Origin: Cohnella silvisoli
Lineage (GTDB): Bacteria > Bacillota > Bacilli > Paenibacillales > Paenibacillaceae
Length of the DNA: 64,000 bases
Reading direction: 5' to 3'
Assembly: GCF_021190915.1 (NCBI RefSeq)
Contig: NZ_JAIOAP010000011.1
Span: 186,001 to 250,000 of the forward strand
Below, piece by piece: positions 43,326 through 52,213 of this stretch (position 1 is the stretch's first letter; the number at the start of each line of letters is the position of its first letter). Made by a program: the position numbers and the translations under genes. The notes beneath the pieces are model-generated. The model made no database searches. It was given only the letters and a program-made list of their open reading frames with translations, and was not told the origin of the DNA.

Positions 43326-43330
43326 TCGGA

Positions 43331-44305
43331 ATGACGACAGAAGAAAACAGCAGCGCCGGTTATTATGCTCCAATCGAGTTTGTCGCGAATGCCTCCGATG
43401 ACGGCCGTGGATTAAGGGATGTGCTTCGCAAAAGAATCGGCATATCCAGACGGTTGATGGTTCGTTTGAAAACATCGGAGGAAGGCCTTTCCGTTAACGG
43501 CCAGAAAGTGTGGTCTAATCATAAGATTTCCGAGGGAGACGTCATAAGCTTGCGTATGGAGACGGAAGTATCGGAAACGATATTGCCGCAGCCGATGGAC
43601 TTGGACGTTGTTTTCGAGGATGACCATTTGCTCGTCTTGAACAAGCCGGCCGGAATTATCGTTCATCCGACGACAGGCCACTATCTCAATACGCTTGCTA
43701 ACGGGGTTATGCATTATTGGCAGGAGCGCGGGGAGCGAATCCGGTTCCGGCCGGTGCATCGCCTGGATGAGAATACGTCTGGACTGGTTATTATCGCCAA
43801 ACATCCGCTAGCCCAACAGCAATTGTCCGCGCAGATGATGGAAGGCACCGTTATGAAGGAATATCGGACATTCGTGTACGGTCGTCCGCCTGAATCGGAA
43901 GGCGAAATTAACTCGCCTATCGGCCGGCAGACGGAAGATCCGCACAGGCGAGTCGTTCGCGAGGACGGTGCGCCATCACAGACTTTCTATAAGGTAACGG
44001 CCAATTATCACGAACAAGCGAGCGCTGTTGATATCCGTCTAGGAACAGGCAGGACTCATCAGATCAGAGTTCATATGACCTCGATCGGCTGCCCGATTAT
44101 CGGCGATAGTTATTATTCGGAAGAAAAGTGGATGGCGACCGATTTAGCCGCAAAGGTATCGGAGGTCATAGAACGGCAAGCGCTTCACGCGGCCCGGCTC
44201 GGATTTAATCATCCGGTAACGGGAGAAGCGATGCAGCTTGAGGCGGCGCTTCCAGAAGATATGCGGAGGCTGGAGCAGCTGCTTTTGGTCTATCGGAAAG
44301 AATAA
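43331..44305 (+). CDS. RluA/RluD-family pseudouridine synthase
   Basis: The protein has 325 residues with ATG 43331, 10 bases after GGAGGT; a TTG at 43322 is too close to it. An S4-like RNA-binding segment (about 20-80, RLMVRLKTSEEGLSVNGQKV) precedes the catalytic domain, with HRLDENTSGLVIIAK (catalytic Asp), KEYRTFVYG and the RTHQIRVHM block. It modifies uridines in rRNA, probably in 23S rRNA; the position cannot be read from sequence. Confidence 0.93.
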   Translation: MTTEENSSAGYYAPIEFVANASDDGRGLRDVLRKRIGISRRLMVRLKTSEEGLSVNGQKVWSNHKISEGDVISLRMETEVSETILPQPMDLDVVFEDDHLLVLNKPAGIIVHPTTGHYLNTLANGVMHYWQERGERIRFRPVHRLDENTSGLVIIAKHPLAQQQLSAQMMEGTVMKEYRTFVYGRPPESEGEINSPIGRQTEDPHRRVVREDGAPSQTFYKVTANYHEQASAVDIRLGTGRTHQIRVHMTSIGCPIIGDSYYSEEKWMATDLAAKVSEVIERQALHAARLGFNHPVTGEAMQLEAALPEDMRRLEQLLLVYRKE

Positions 44306-44351
44306 TAAGTCTAGCTGCCGTGACTATTAATAATCGAAGGGGCTTAATGAT

Positions 44352-44717
44352 GTGGCTAAACAGTTGAAGGTATTTTATTTACCGACCTGCAGCACTTGCA
44401 AGAGTGCGATTAAAGCATTAAAGCAGCAAGGTTATGAGTTAGAATTGCAGGATATAAAGGCTGATCCTCCTGCACCGGATGAATTGAGCAAGCTTATCGA
44501 ACTTAGCGGACTGCCCATTGCCAAGTGGTTTAACGTTTCCGGCGAAGTGTATCGGGAGATGGGCCTTAAGGACAAGCTTTCAAAGATGTCCGATAAGGAA
44601 AAAATAGAGTTGCTTTCTTCCAATGGAATGCTCATTAAACGCCCGATCGTATCGGATGGCCGTAAAGTATCCATTGGTTTCCGGGAGCAGGATTTCGGTC
44701 CGGTGTGGTATAAATGA
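44352..44717 (+). CDS. ArsC/Spx-family thioredoxin-fold protein
   Basis: The protein has 121 residues with a GTG start behind AAGGGG. A CxxC redox motif is in YLPTCSTCKSAIKAL, and the C-terminal RPIVSDGRKVSIGFRE matches the YffB/Spx/ArsC family. With the CxxC and no RPxxx Spx-type RNA-polymerase contact that I can name, it is better called an arsenate-reductase-like protein than Spx. It overlaps the next gene by 4 bases. Confidence 0.87.
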   Translation: MAKQLKVFYLPTCSTCKSAIKALKQQGYELELQDIKADPPAPDELSKLIELSGLPIAKWFNVSGEVYREMGLKDKLSKMSDKEKIELLSSNGMLIKRPIVSDGRKVSIGFREQDFGPVWYK

Positions 44718-45907
44718 TGAAGAAGATGAACTTTCGATCACAGCGGCTTGATCGGCTTGGCTCCGCGATCTTCGCGGAAGTGGCGGAGTGGAAACAGGAA
44801 GCCCGCACGAAGGGACTTTCGGTTATCAATTTGGATATTGGCAGTCCGGATCAACCTCCGGCAGAGGAAGTTCGCTCTGTTCTAGCAGATGCAAGCTTGC
44901 GATCCGATACTTATCGTTATCCGGGAACGGAAGGAACGCTGGCGTTCAGGCAAACGGCAGCGAAATGGTTCCAGCATCGTTTCGGGGTTGAGCTTGATCC
45001 GCAGAGCGAAATCCTGTCGCTCATGGGAACGCAAGACGGTCTTGCTCATCTGCCGCTAGCGATTACCAATCCTGGTGATGCCGCATTGCTGCCCGATCCG
45101 GGATATCCCGTATATGGAGCGGGACTGGCAGTCGCCGGTGTCGAGGCGATTCCATTGCCTTTGCTTGCCGACAACGGTTATTTGCCCGATTTCGAGGCTA
45201 TCCAGCAGCCTGTATGGGACAAGGTCAAATTCATGATTCTCAATTATCCGAGCAATCCTTTATCCATTACGGCAGATTTGGCTTTCTTCGAGCGGGCGGT
45301 CCATGCGGCGAAACGGCACGGAGTGCTGCTCGTCCATGATAATGCATATAGCGAGATGGCTTTCGATGGCGTGCGACCGCCGAGCGTGCTGGAAATACCG
45401 GGAGCTTCCGACATTGCGATCGAGTTCCACTCGTTATCGAAGTCATTCCATTTGGCAGGTACGCGTCTCGGGTTTGCGGTCGGGAACCGCGAAGTGCTTT
45501 CCTCCTTGCGCGCGCTCAAAAACAATATCGATTTCGGAGTATTCCTCGGAGCGCAGGAAGCAGGAATTGCTGCATTGGAAATGGACATCCATGAACCTAA
45601 GCCTATCGCCGCTTTATATGAGAAACGTAGAGATGTGTTGGTTAGTGCTCTCCGCGAACAAGGCTGGAACGTTCCCGCCCCTCAAGCGACGATGTTCCTT
45701 TGGGCTCCCATACCGGAAGGATGGTCGTCCCGTTCGTTCTCGCAAGCATTGCTTACGTCCACGGGGGTCGCATCCATCCCGGGTAACGCATTCGGGGAGC
45801 GCGGAGAAGGTTATGTTAGATTGGCATTAGTCGAGCAAGAGGATCGTCTTCTCGAAGCCGCGAAACGCATAGGCGGGTTTATTCGAACCGCACAACCATC
45901 GAAATGA
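44714..45907 (+). CDS. Class I/II PLP-dependent aminotransferase (DapL-like)
   Basis: The protein has 397 residues (or 396 from the adjacent ATG). Motifs: NLDIGSPDQPP, LPDPGYPVYGAGL, NYPSNPLSI (PLP-site Asn), HDNAYSEMAFDG and the Schiff-base lysine in EFHSLSKSFHLAGTRLGFAVG. It resembles LL-diaminopimelate aminotransferases and other subgroup I enzymes, and its gene overlaps the upstream ArsC-like gene by 4 bases. The substrate is uncertain. Confidence 0.88.
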   Translation: MMKKMNFRSQRLDRLGSAIFAEVAEWKQEARTKGLSVINLDIGSPDQPPAEEVRSVLADASLRSDTYRYPGTEGTLAFRQTAAKWFQHRFGVELDPQSEILSLMGTQDGLAHLPLAITNPGDAALLPDPGYPVYGAGLAVAGVEAIPLPLLADNGYLPDFEAIQQPVWDKVKFMILNYPSNPLSITADLAFFERAVHAAKRHGVLLVHDNAYSEMAFDGVRPPSVLEIPGASDIAIEFHSLSKSFHLAGTRLGFAVGNREVLSSLRALKNNIDFGVFLGAQEAGIAALEMDIHEPKPIAALYEKRRDVLVSALREQGWNVPAPQATMFLWAPIPEGWSSRSFSQALLTSTGVASIPGNAFGERGEGYVRLALVEQEDRLLEAAKRIGGFIRTAQPSK

Positions 45908-45924
45908 AATGAGGCAATGAGAGT

Positions 45925-46809
45925 ATGACGGATCAGAAAGTATTATTAGTGGACGGAATGGCTTTGTTATTTCGGGGATATTTCGCCAACTCCTACGGGG
46001 GTTACATTCGCAAAACGAAAGCAGGCTTGCCGACGAACGCCGTATTCGGTTTCGTTAAATATTTGCTGGACGCCTGCAAAACCTTTAATCCGACGCACAT
46101 CGTTTGCTGTTGGGATTTAGGCAGCAAAACCTTCCGTACGGACAAGTTCGAAGGTTATAAAGGGAACCGTCCCGATGCGCCGGCGGAATTGATTCCGCAA
46201 TTCGACCTTGTGAAAGAAGTGGTCACCGGCCTTAATATTCCGAACATCAGCTTCCCTGGTTACGAAGCCGATGACTGCATCGGTACCTTGTCTAAGCAGC
46301 TAAGCGCGCATATGGATGTTCTTGTGCTGACAGGCGACCATGACATGCTCCAATTGGTTGACGAACGCGTGAAGGTCATTATCATGAAAAAAGGACCCTC
46401 CAATTACGCTGTCTACGATTCCGAGAAGCTATTAGAAGAAAAACAACTTACCGCTAAACAATTTATCGATCTAAAGGGACTCATAGGCGATACTTCGGAT
46501 AATTATCCTGGCGTAAAGGGCATTGGGGAGAAGACGGCAACGAAGCTGCTCATCGAATATCTCTCCATCGACGGCATACTGGAAAACCTGCATCAATTAC
46601 CGAAAAGCGTGAAAACCAAAATCGAAGCTGATCTCGAGATGCTCCATTTATGCCGCGAGCTCGCTACGATCAGCTGCGACGCGCCGGTTACCTGCTTACC
46701 CGACGAGTGTCTCTGGCAGCCGGACCAACAAAAGATCTTCGCATTGTTCGAGGAATTGGAATTTAATAGTTTAGTGAAAGACGTTAGTCGGTTTATCGCG
46801 GTTTCCTAG
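45925..46809 (+). CDS. Stand-alone 5'-3' exonuclease (YpcP/ExoR-type FEN)
   Basis: The protein has 294 residues. It corresponds to the N-terminal 5'-nuclease domain of DNA polymerase I without polymerase: VDGMALLFRGYFA, FEGYKGNRPDAP, PGYEADDCIGTL, TGDHDMLQLV, and the helix-hairpin-helix region GDTSDNYPGVKGIGEKTA, giving the acidic metal-binding residues. Such enzymes remove RNA primers and flaps as a second FEN beside PolA. Confidence 0.93.
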   Translation: MTDQKVLLVDGMALLFRGYFANSYGGYIRKTKAGLPTNAVFGFVKYLLDACKTFNPTHIVCCWDLGSKTFRTDKFEGYKGNRPDAPAELIPQFDLVKEVVTGLNIPNISFPGYEADDCIGTLSKQLSAHMDVLVLTGDHDMLQLVDERVKVIIMKKGPSNYAVYDSEKLLEEKQLTAKQFIDLKGLIGDTSDNYPGVKGIGEKTATKLLIEYLSIDGILENLHQLPKSVKTKIEADLEMLHLCRELATISCDAPVTCLPDECLWQPDQQKIFALFEELEFNSLVKDVSRFIAVS

Positions 46810-46850
46810 TTATACATGTAAACCAGCCTGTGCCAACAGACATTGGAAAG

Positions 46851-46880
46851 GACCTTGACCATCTGGTTGAGGTCTCTTTT
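46851..46880 (+). terminator. Terminator after the 5'-3' exonuclease gene
   Basis: GACCTTGACC (46851-46860) pairs with GGTTGAGGTC (46865-46874) using two G-T pairs, followed by TCTTTT. Confidence 0.75.
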
Positions 46881-46927
46881 GCGATACCTGAGAAAATAGT
46901 ATATAAAGCAAAAGAAATATCAACATT

Positions 46928-46950
46928 TTGATATATTGGAAGCGTTTTAT
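46928..46950 (+). promoter_or_regulatory. Candidate cre site and -35 upstream of the DUF4091 gene
   Basis: TTGATA (46928-46933) is a possible -35, and TGGAAGCGTTTTAT (46937-46950) matches the CcpA cre consensus except for three positions. The -10 is unclear. The position between -35 and gene would give carbon-catabolite repression. The rest of 46810-47060 shows only the terminator. Confidence 0.4.
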
Positions 46951-47060
46951 TTTTAGTAATGTATTTTTAGATGGTGTTAGCAATCCGTCCGAAGGGAGGG
47001 TATGATCTGCCAAGCAAGAGAATTAAGGCGTCTAAGACTAATACGATGGAGGAGATTGTA

Positions 47061-50000
47061 ATGCAAGGGATCAAGCAGTCCATCCAAGCAACGATTTTTA
47101 CGAAGTTTAAAATCAAATTTTCACTCCTATTAACGTTATGCTTATTGTCTACGGCTTTTTTCTCAATTGCCAGCGTATATGCCGCCGCTCCGTCCGTGTG
47201 GATTCAGAATGCGTCAGATCGGGCGTTTCAAACGTCGACAATGCCAACGGGCGCGACTACAGCTATAACGCTTTATGCGGCTAGAAACGAATATCAAGCG
47301 GCGCAAATTCTGGTAAGGTCATCGTCATCACAATCCAATTTATTCGTGACAGCGAATGCTCTTACCGGACCGGGAGGCGCTACGATTCCCGCCTCGAGCA
47401 TTAAAGTTACGATGGAAGTAACCCATATGGGGGTATGGGAGGTGCCTGGAGATTTTGAAATTCCGCCGGGTGGAAATGGTAATGGCAGTGCCGATTATAC
47501 CGACTCTCTGGAGGATAACACTCCGCAAACGATCGCCGCCAATGTGACACAGCCCTACTATTACAGTGTATATACATCCCCGACTCAGACGCCCGGGACG
47601 TATACGGGTACCGCGGTTGTTAACAGCAGCGGAGGCAATGTGACGGTGAACGTGACGGTTGTCGTTTATAATGTGACGATCCCGCCAGCAAACCAGTCCA
47701 CTTTTAAGATGAACAACTGGTTCGGATCCGCTGGCTGGGATTTTGCGGGTACAGAAAAAGTCACTCCTCTACAATATAACGTTACGATGTATGACGCGAA
47801 TTGGTGGACGGTCATCGCTAATATTGCCGCCAATCATGCCAAACATCGGAATAACGTCATTCATGCGGACTTCCACGGCCTGCTTATTCCGGATACAACA
47901 ATCGATATAAGCGGAAATATTACTTTCGGGTGGGCTACTTTTGACAGGTTCGTTCAAACGTTTATCGACGCGGGCGCATTGCAGTATATTTATGCTCCGC
48001 AGCAAATCCAACACATTGATGATCTGCCGAAAGTGGACATACTTGTTAGAAATGCAAATGGAGCGACCGTACATGATGTTGCCGATCCCGATACCCCAGT
48101 ATCTAACGCGTATTTAGATAAGTTGTTTCCAGCTCTCAAAGCGCATCTTGATGCAAAAGGCTGGACGAACAAATTTTATATGAGTGCCGAAGATGAACCG
48201 GCTAATCAGGCGCAAGTTAATGCCGCAAATTGGTATTATTCCAAGTATAAAGCGGTTTTCGGCGCCAACGCACCTACGAATGAGGCGCATTATCTCGTGT
48301 GGTCCGGCATGGAAAACAATTTGACAACCTATACGCCTACGACAAATGCATACAACGAGAATACGGCTTTCTATCAAAAAATGAGAATTGAAAACGGCAA
48401 AGATTTATGGCTATATACAGCGATAGGTCCGCAGGACAACTATATGAACCGGTTCCTCAGCTATCATCTCGACAAAACGAGGCTGATCCCATGGCTGGGG
48501 TGGAAGGTTGGCGCAGTAGGATATCTCCACTGGGGCTGGAACTATTGGGTTGATTGGAATGGCTCGGCTTGGACTGCCCCTGACACGGAAAGAGGCGATG
48601 GGCATGGCTTCGGCGATTGGTGGCTCGTGCGTCCCAATAAGCCGGCATACGATATTTATGACAGTGTACGCAGCGAAAATCAGCTCTATGGACTTCAAGA
48701 TTATGAACTTTTGAACATTTTGAAACAGACCAAACCGCTTGTCGCTAAAAGCATTACAGAATCCTTGATCACCAATTTTACGGTTTACACTCGATCAGGC
48801 GCTAATGTAGAGACCGCGCACAAACAAATTCTCGACGAGATTGTTTCGGCGCAAAGCGATACGAGGTTTGCATTTTTCGATGATTTCAGCAGCGGCAACG
48901 ATGGAAACTGGGTGCATACGTTGGGTACATGGTCCGTATCAGGCGGAGAGTATAGCCAGACTAACGCTTCGCAATGGCAAGCGGTTTCTGCGGTGAAAGG
49001 TCGCTCCTATGGCGATTTTGCGTTGACCTTCGACACCAAGATCGTGAATGATGGCGGAAATCATACAAACTGGGCGGGAGCCGTCGTACGAAGCGCAAAT
49101 GGTACGGATGTCGATACCGGATACTTGATTGCTCTGCGAAACAACGGGAAGATTTTTATTTACCGTTCCGGCACGACGCTTGCTGAAGTAACGGTGCCCG
49201 GTTATGTTGCCGGTCAATATACAACCGTGAAGGTTGTGACTAACGGTAATAATATCCAAGTGTTTGCGGGCAATAATGCCACTGCCCTATTGAATGTTAA
49301 CGATAGCGGGTTCTCGGCAGGCAACATTGCGTTAATTACCGCGAGCAGCGCTAAATTCGACAACGTGGTTATTAATGCCGAACAGAACTATGCGGAAGGC
49401 AAGGCGGTTTCCGTATCTAGCTCATACACTGCAGACGGATGGTCTCCCCAAGCTGCTGTTGACGGAAGGAAATCTACTATAACGAATTCCGCCGGGTGGA
49501 GCAGCAATAACAGTACAACAACGAACCACAGCGAGTGGGTTGCCGTAGATCTAGGCAAAAGCTACAATCTAAGCCGTGTCGATCTTTATCCGAGAAACGA
49601 CGGAGCGCAAACCGGTTACGGTTTCCCGATCGACTTCACCATTCAGACATCGACCGATAATGTCAACTGGACGACCGTTGTTACGCAGACGGGTTACGGA
49701 CTCCCGGGCAATGCAGTACAGTCCTTTCCGTTTACAAGCGTCAATGCCCGGTATGTCAAAGTAAACGGAACGAACTTAAGATTAGATAACCAATCGTCCT
49801 ATCGGATGCAATTCGCCGAGATTCAGGTTTTCGGCGGTAATCTGGCGGCAGGAAAGACGGTGACTGCTTCAAGCTCCTATGAAAGCGCATCGGATGGATG
49901 GGGAAAGGCAAATGCAACGGATGGAGCAAGGTTGTCGAACATCGGTTATTCGATGGGATGGAGCAGCAACAACACTCTGACTTCTAACCATACCGAGTGG

Positions 50001-50294
50001 GTAACCGTAGACCTTGGAGGCAGCAGCAAGTTCAACACGGTGAGCCTACTGCCGAGAAACGATGGAGCGAGTACGGGGTACTTTTTCCCGATCGATTTCA
50101 CCATACAAACCTCTCCCGACAATGTAAACTGGACGACCGTGGTAACGCAAACGGGTTATGCGCAGCCAAGTAATGCGGTGCAAGCCTTTACTTTCGCCAG
50201 CACAACGGCAAGATATGTTAAAATTAATGCAACGAATCTAAGGTTTAACGAGGGAGCTTACCGGATGCAATTTGCCGAAATAGAAGTAAAATAA
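47061..50294 (+). CDS. Secreted DUF4091/GH123-like protein with LamG-like and two discoidin domains
   Basis: The protein has 1078 residues, start ATG 47061 behind GGAGGAGA; an in-frame upstream ATG at 46971 lacks one. A signal peptide ends near residue 41 (SVYAAAPS). An N-terminal beta-sandwich (about 45-210) and a TIM-barrel-like region follow, with YMSAEDEPANQ carrying an Asp-Glu pair (378-379) at the place where GH123-type enzymes keep their catalytic pair. The DUF4091-type segment ends near 560, with GWKVGAVGYLHWGWNYW. Then a LamG/laminin-like domain (about 602-770) and two homologous discoidin (F5/8C) domains (774-925 and 926-1077). Catalytic activity is inferred. It is probably a cell-surface or extracellular glycosidase. 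Confidence 0.82.
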   Translation: MQGIKQSIQATIFTKFKIKFSLLLTLCLLSTAFFSIASVYAAAPSVWIQNASDRAFQTSTMPTGATTAITLYAARNEYQAAQILVRSSSSQSNLFVTANALTGPGGATIPASSIKVTMEVTHMGVWEVPGDFEIPPGGNGNGSADYTDSLEDNTPQTIAANVTQPYYYSVYTSPTQTPGTYTGTAVVNSSGGNVTVNVTVVVYNVTIPPANQSTFKMNNWFGSAGWDFAGTEKVTPLQYNVTMYDANWWTVIANIAANHAKHRNNVIHADFHGLLIPDTTIDISGNITFGWATFDRFVQTFIDAGALQYIYAPQQIQHIDDLPKVDILVRNANGATVHDVADPDTPVSNAYLDKLFPALKAHLDAKGWTNKFYMSAEDEPANQAQVNAANWYYSKYKAVFGANAPTNEAHYLVWSGMENNLTTYTPTTNAYNENTAFYQKMRIENGKDLWLYTAIGPQDNYMNRFLSYHLDKTRLIPWLGWKVGAVGYLHWGWNYWVDWNGSAWTAPDTERGDGHGFGDWWLVRPNKPAYDIYDSVRSENQLYGLQDYELLNILKQTKPLVAKSITESLITNFTVYTRSGANVETAHKQILDEIVSAQSDTRFAFFDDFSSGNDGNWVHTLGTWSVSGGEYSQTNASQWQAVSAVKGRSYGDFALTFDTKIVNDGGNHTNWAGAVVRSANGTDVDTGYLIALRNNGKIFIYRSGTTLAEVTVPGYVAGQYTTVKVVTNGNNIQVFAGNNATALLNVNDSGFSAGNIALITASSAKFDNVVINAEQNYAEGKAVSVSSSYTADGWSPQAAVDGRKSTITNSAGWSSNNSTTTNHSEWVAVDLGKSYNLSRVDLYPRNDGAQTGYGFPIDFTIQTSTDNVNWTTVVTQTGYGLPGNAVQSFPFTSVNARYVKVNGTNLRLDNQSSYRMQFAEIQVFGGNLAAGKTVTASSSYESASDGWGKANATDGARLSNIGYSMGWSSNNTLTSNHTEWVTVDLGGSSKFNTVSLLPRNDGASTGYFFPIDFTIQTSPDNVNWTTVVTQTGYAQPSNAVQAFTFASTTARYVKINATNLRFNEGAYRMQFAEIEVK

Positions 50295-50297
50295 CGG

Positions 50298-50349
50298 ATA
50301 AAGGACTGGAGAGCTTCGGTTTAGCCAGTCCTTTATTTGCTTATATCGA
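50298..50349 (+). terminator. Terminator after the DUF4091 gene
   Basis: ATAAAGGACTGG (50298-50309) and CCAGTCCTTTAT (50335-50346) form a perfect 12-base stem. The tail is only moderately T-rich. Confidence 0.8.
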
Positions 50350-50380
50350 ATGCTAAATTAAAAAGCTGAGGATGAGAGAG

Positions 50381-52213
50381 ATGACTACTGGAATGCAACC
50401 TCCACATAGGAAGGCCGAAGACGTACAGGACAACGGAGTAAAGGAAGTGCGACCTCTGTCCAACCTCCGATGGAAACTTCCACCTCTCTCTATTTTTCCG
50501 AAGCTGGTCCTTACGTTTTTACTTGTCCTCATTCCGCTCAATGCGCTGAGTTTAAGTATGAATCGAGCCGGGTCGAACAACGTTCGCGCGGAGATTTCGA
50601 AATTAATGACATCAAGAGTGCATTTTTACATGGATTCATTAGAGACGGAATTTGCGAGAATGATTAGACAGGGGCAAGAGTACATTGTCGACGATGATTT
50701 GCAACGATTGTCAATCGCATCGGAGGTCATGTCGGAGATCGACATCTGGGAAGCCACCCTTAGGTTGAAAAAGCGGCTGGAGCTGTTAAAAAGCTCGAGC
50801 CCGTATATTAGAAACGTAAGTGCTTTTATTCCGGCATTAGATCGGACGATTTCCTCAAACGAGTACATAAGCCCAATGTCAAAGGAAGAATTTCAGGGAA
50901 TGCTCGTACCGCCTAGTCGGTTTGAAGCTCCTTTCTTAAGGTGGAAGGATCGGATTTTTTTCAGCTTTCCTTATCCGGACAACACGTTAATGCGCGGGAA
51001 CCCATCATTGTTTGTTCTCTCGGTTGAAATCTCGAAGGACAAAATCGCAAAAGCGCTGCGGGGATTCGGAAGTGACGAGCAGGGCGGGGTTGTCCTATAC
51101 AGCGGCAATCCAGGCTGGCTAGTCGCCAGCGATGCGGGGGCGGCAAGTTTCTTCGAAGAGAACCTCAATCCATCGGGTACTTATATCGGCACGGGGCTGG
51201 AATCTGTCAAAATCAATGAAGAAAAATATATGATTGCCCACGAATCATCGCCAAAGCTCAACTTTACCCTCTTGACGTATTTACCCGAAAAGAACGTTCT
51301 AGGACCGCTCAAGCAGTACAACATCGGGTTCTGGCTTCTGTCGTGTTTATCGGTCGTTATTATTGTTTTTTTCTCCTATCTGATCTTCCGTTTGATTCAT
51401 AAGCCGCTCAAAAAGTTGATCAACGCCTTTCGAGAGGTAGAGAGAGGTAATTTAACCGTTGTCGTTAATCCGTTCAAAGATGAGTTTCGGTATTTGTACG
51501 ACCACTTTAACGATATGGTGGAAAAGCTGAACGTTCTCGTTCACGAAGTATATGAACAAAAATACCGTATCCGTTCCTCCGAGCTTCGCCAATTGCAATC
51601 GCAAATTAACCCCCATTTCCTCTATAACAGCTTCTTTATTCTTTACCGCATGGCTAAGATTCAGGATTACGAGAACATTATACGATTTACTAAATTTCTC
51701 AGCGAATACTACCAATTCATTACGCGTACCGGGGTTGAATTCATACCGCTGGAGACGGAAGTGGCGTATGTCAAAACCTATGCGGAAATTCAAACCATTC
51801 GGTTTTCTAACCGGATTCAGGTTGAGTTCGGAGAGGTGCCGGGCCATTGTCTGAAAGTGTTCGTCCCAAGGCTGATTCTTCAGCCGATCATCGAAAACGC
51901 GTATGATCATGGCATGGAAAATAAATTATCCAATGGAAAAATAACCGTTTCGTTCGAGGAAAGAGCGGACTCGCTCGTCATTGCAGTAGAAGACAATGGC
52001 GAATCATTGACGGCTGTAACGCTCGACCATCTGGCTACAATGCTGAAGCTTCCTGCAGACGAGGTTGAGAGTACGGGATTAATTAACGTGCATCGCCGTA
52101 TCCGTATCAAGTTTGGAGCACAGTACGGCCTCGCTTTCTCTCGCGGAATGGAAGGCGGTCTGAGGGTAGAATTGCTTATCCCGATCAAGAAGGAGGAAGA
52201 TGGCCATATATAG
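50381..52213 (+). CDS. YesM-type sensor histidine kinase
   Basis: The protein has 610 residues; ATG 50381 is 8 bases after GAGG, better than ATG 50372. An unusual polar N-terminus of about 35 residues precedes the first transmembrane helix (about 42-62). An extracellular sensor follows, then a second helix at about 310-332, a HAMP domain and the kinase core with QINPHFLYNSFFI (His412), IIENAYDHGMENK and a degenerate G1 box VEDNGESLTAV, which lacks the normal DNGxG glycines. The gene overlaps the response regulator by 14 bases. It is the partner of the importer at 53975. Confidence 0.92.
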   Translation: MTTGMQPPHRKAEDVQDNGVKEVRPLSNLRWKLPPLSIFPKLVLTFLLVLIPLNALSLSMNRAGSNNVRAEISKLMTSRVHFYMDSLETEFARMIRQGQEYIVDDDLQRLSIASEVMSEIDIWEATLRLKKRLELLKSSSPYIRNVSAFIPALDRTISSNEYISPMSKEEFQGMLVPPSRFEAPFLRWKDRIFFSFPYPDNTLMRGNPSLFVLSVEISKDKIAKALRGFGSDEQGGVVLYSGNPGWLVASDAGAASFFEENLNPSGTYIGTGLESVKINEEKYMIAHESSPKLNFTLLTYLPEKNVLGPLKQYNIGFWLLSCLSVVIIVFFSYLIFRLIHKPLKKLINAFREVERGNLTVVVNPFKDEFRYLYDHFNDMVEKLNVLVHEVYEQKYRIRSSELRQLQSQINPHFLYNSFFILYRMAKIQDYENIIRFTKFLSEYYQFITRTGVEFIPLETEVAYVKTYAEIQTIRFSNRIQVEFGEVPGHCLKVFVPRLILQPIIENAYDHGMENKLSNGKITVSFEERADSLVIAVEDNGESLTAVTLDHLATMLKLPADEVESTGLINVHRRIRIKFGAQYGLAFSRGMEGGLRVELLIPIKKEEDGHI

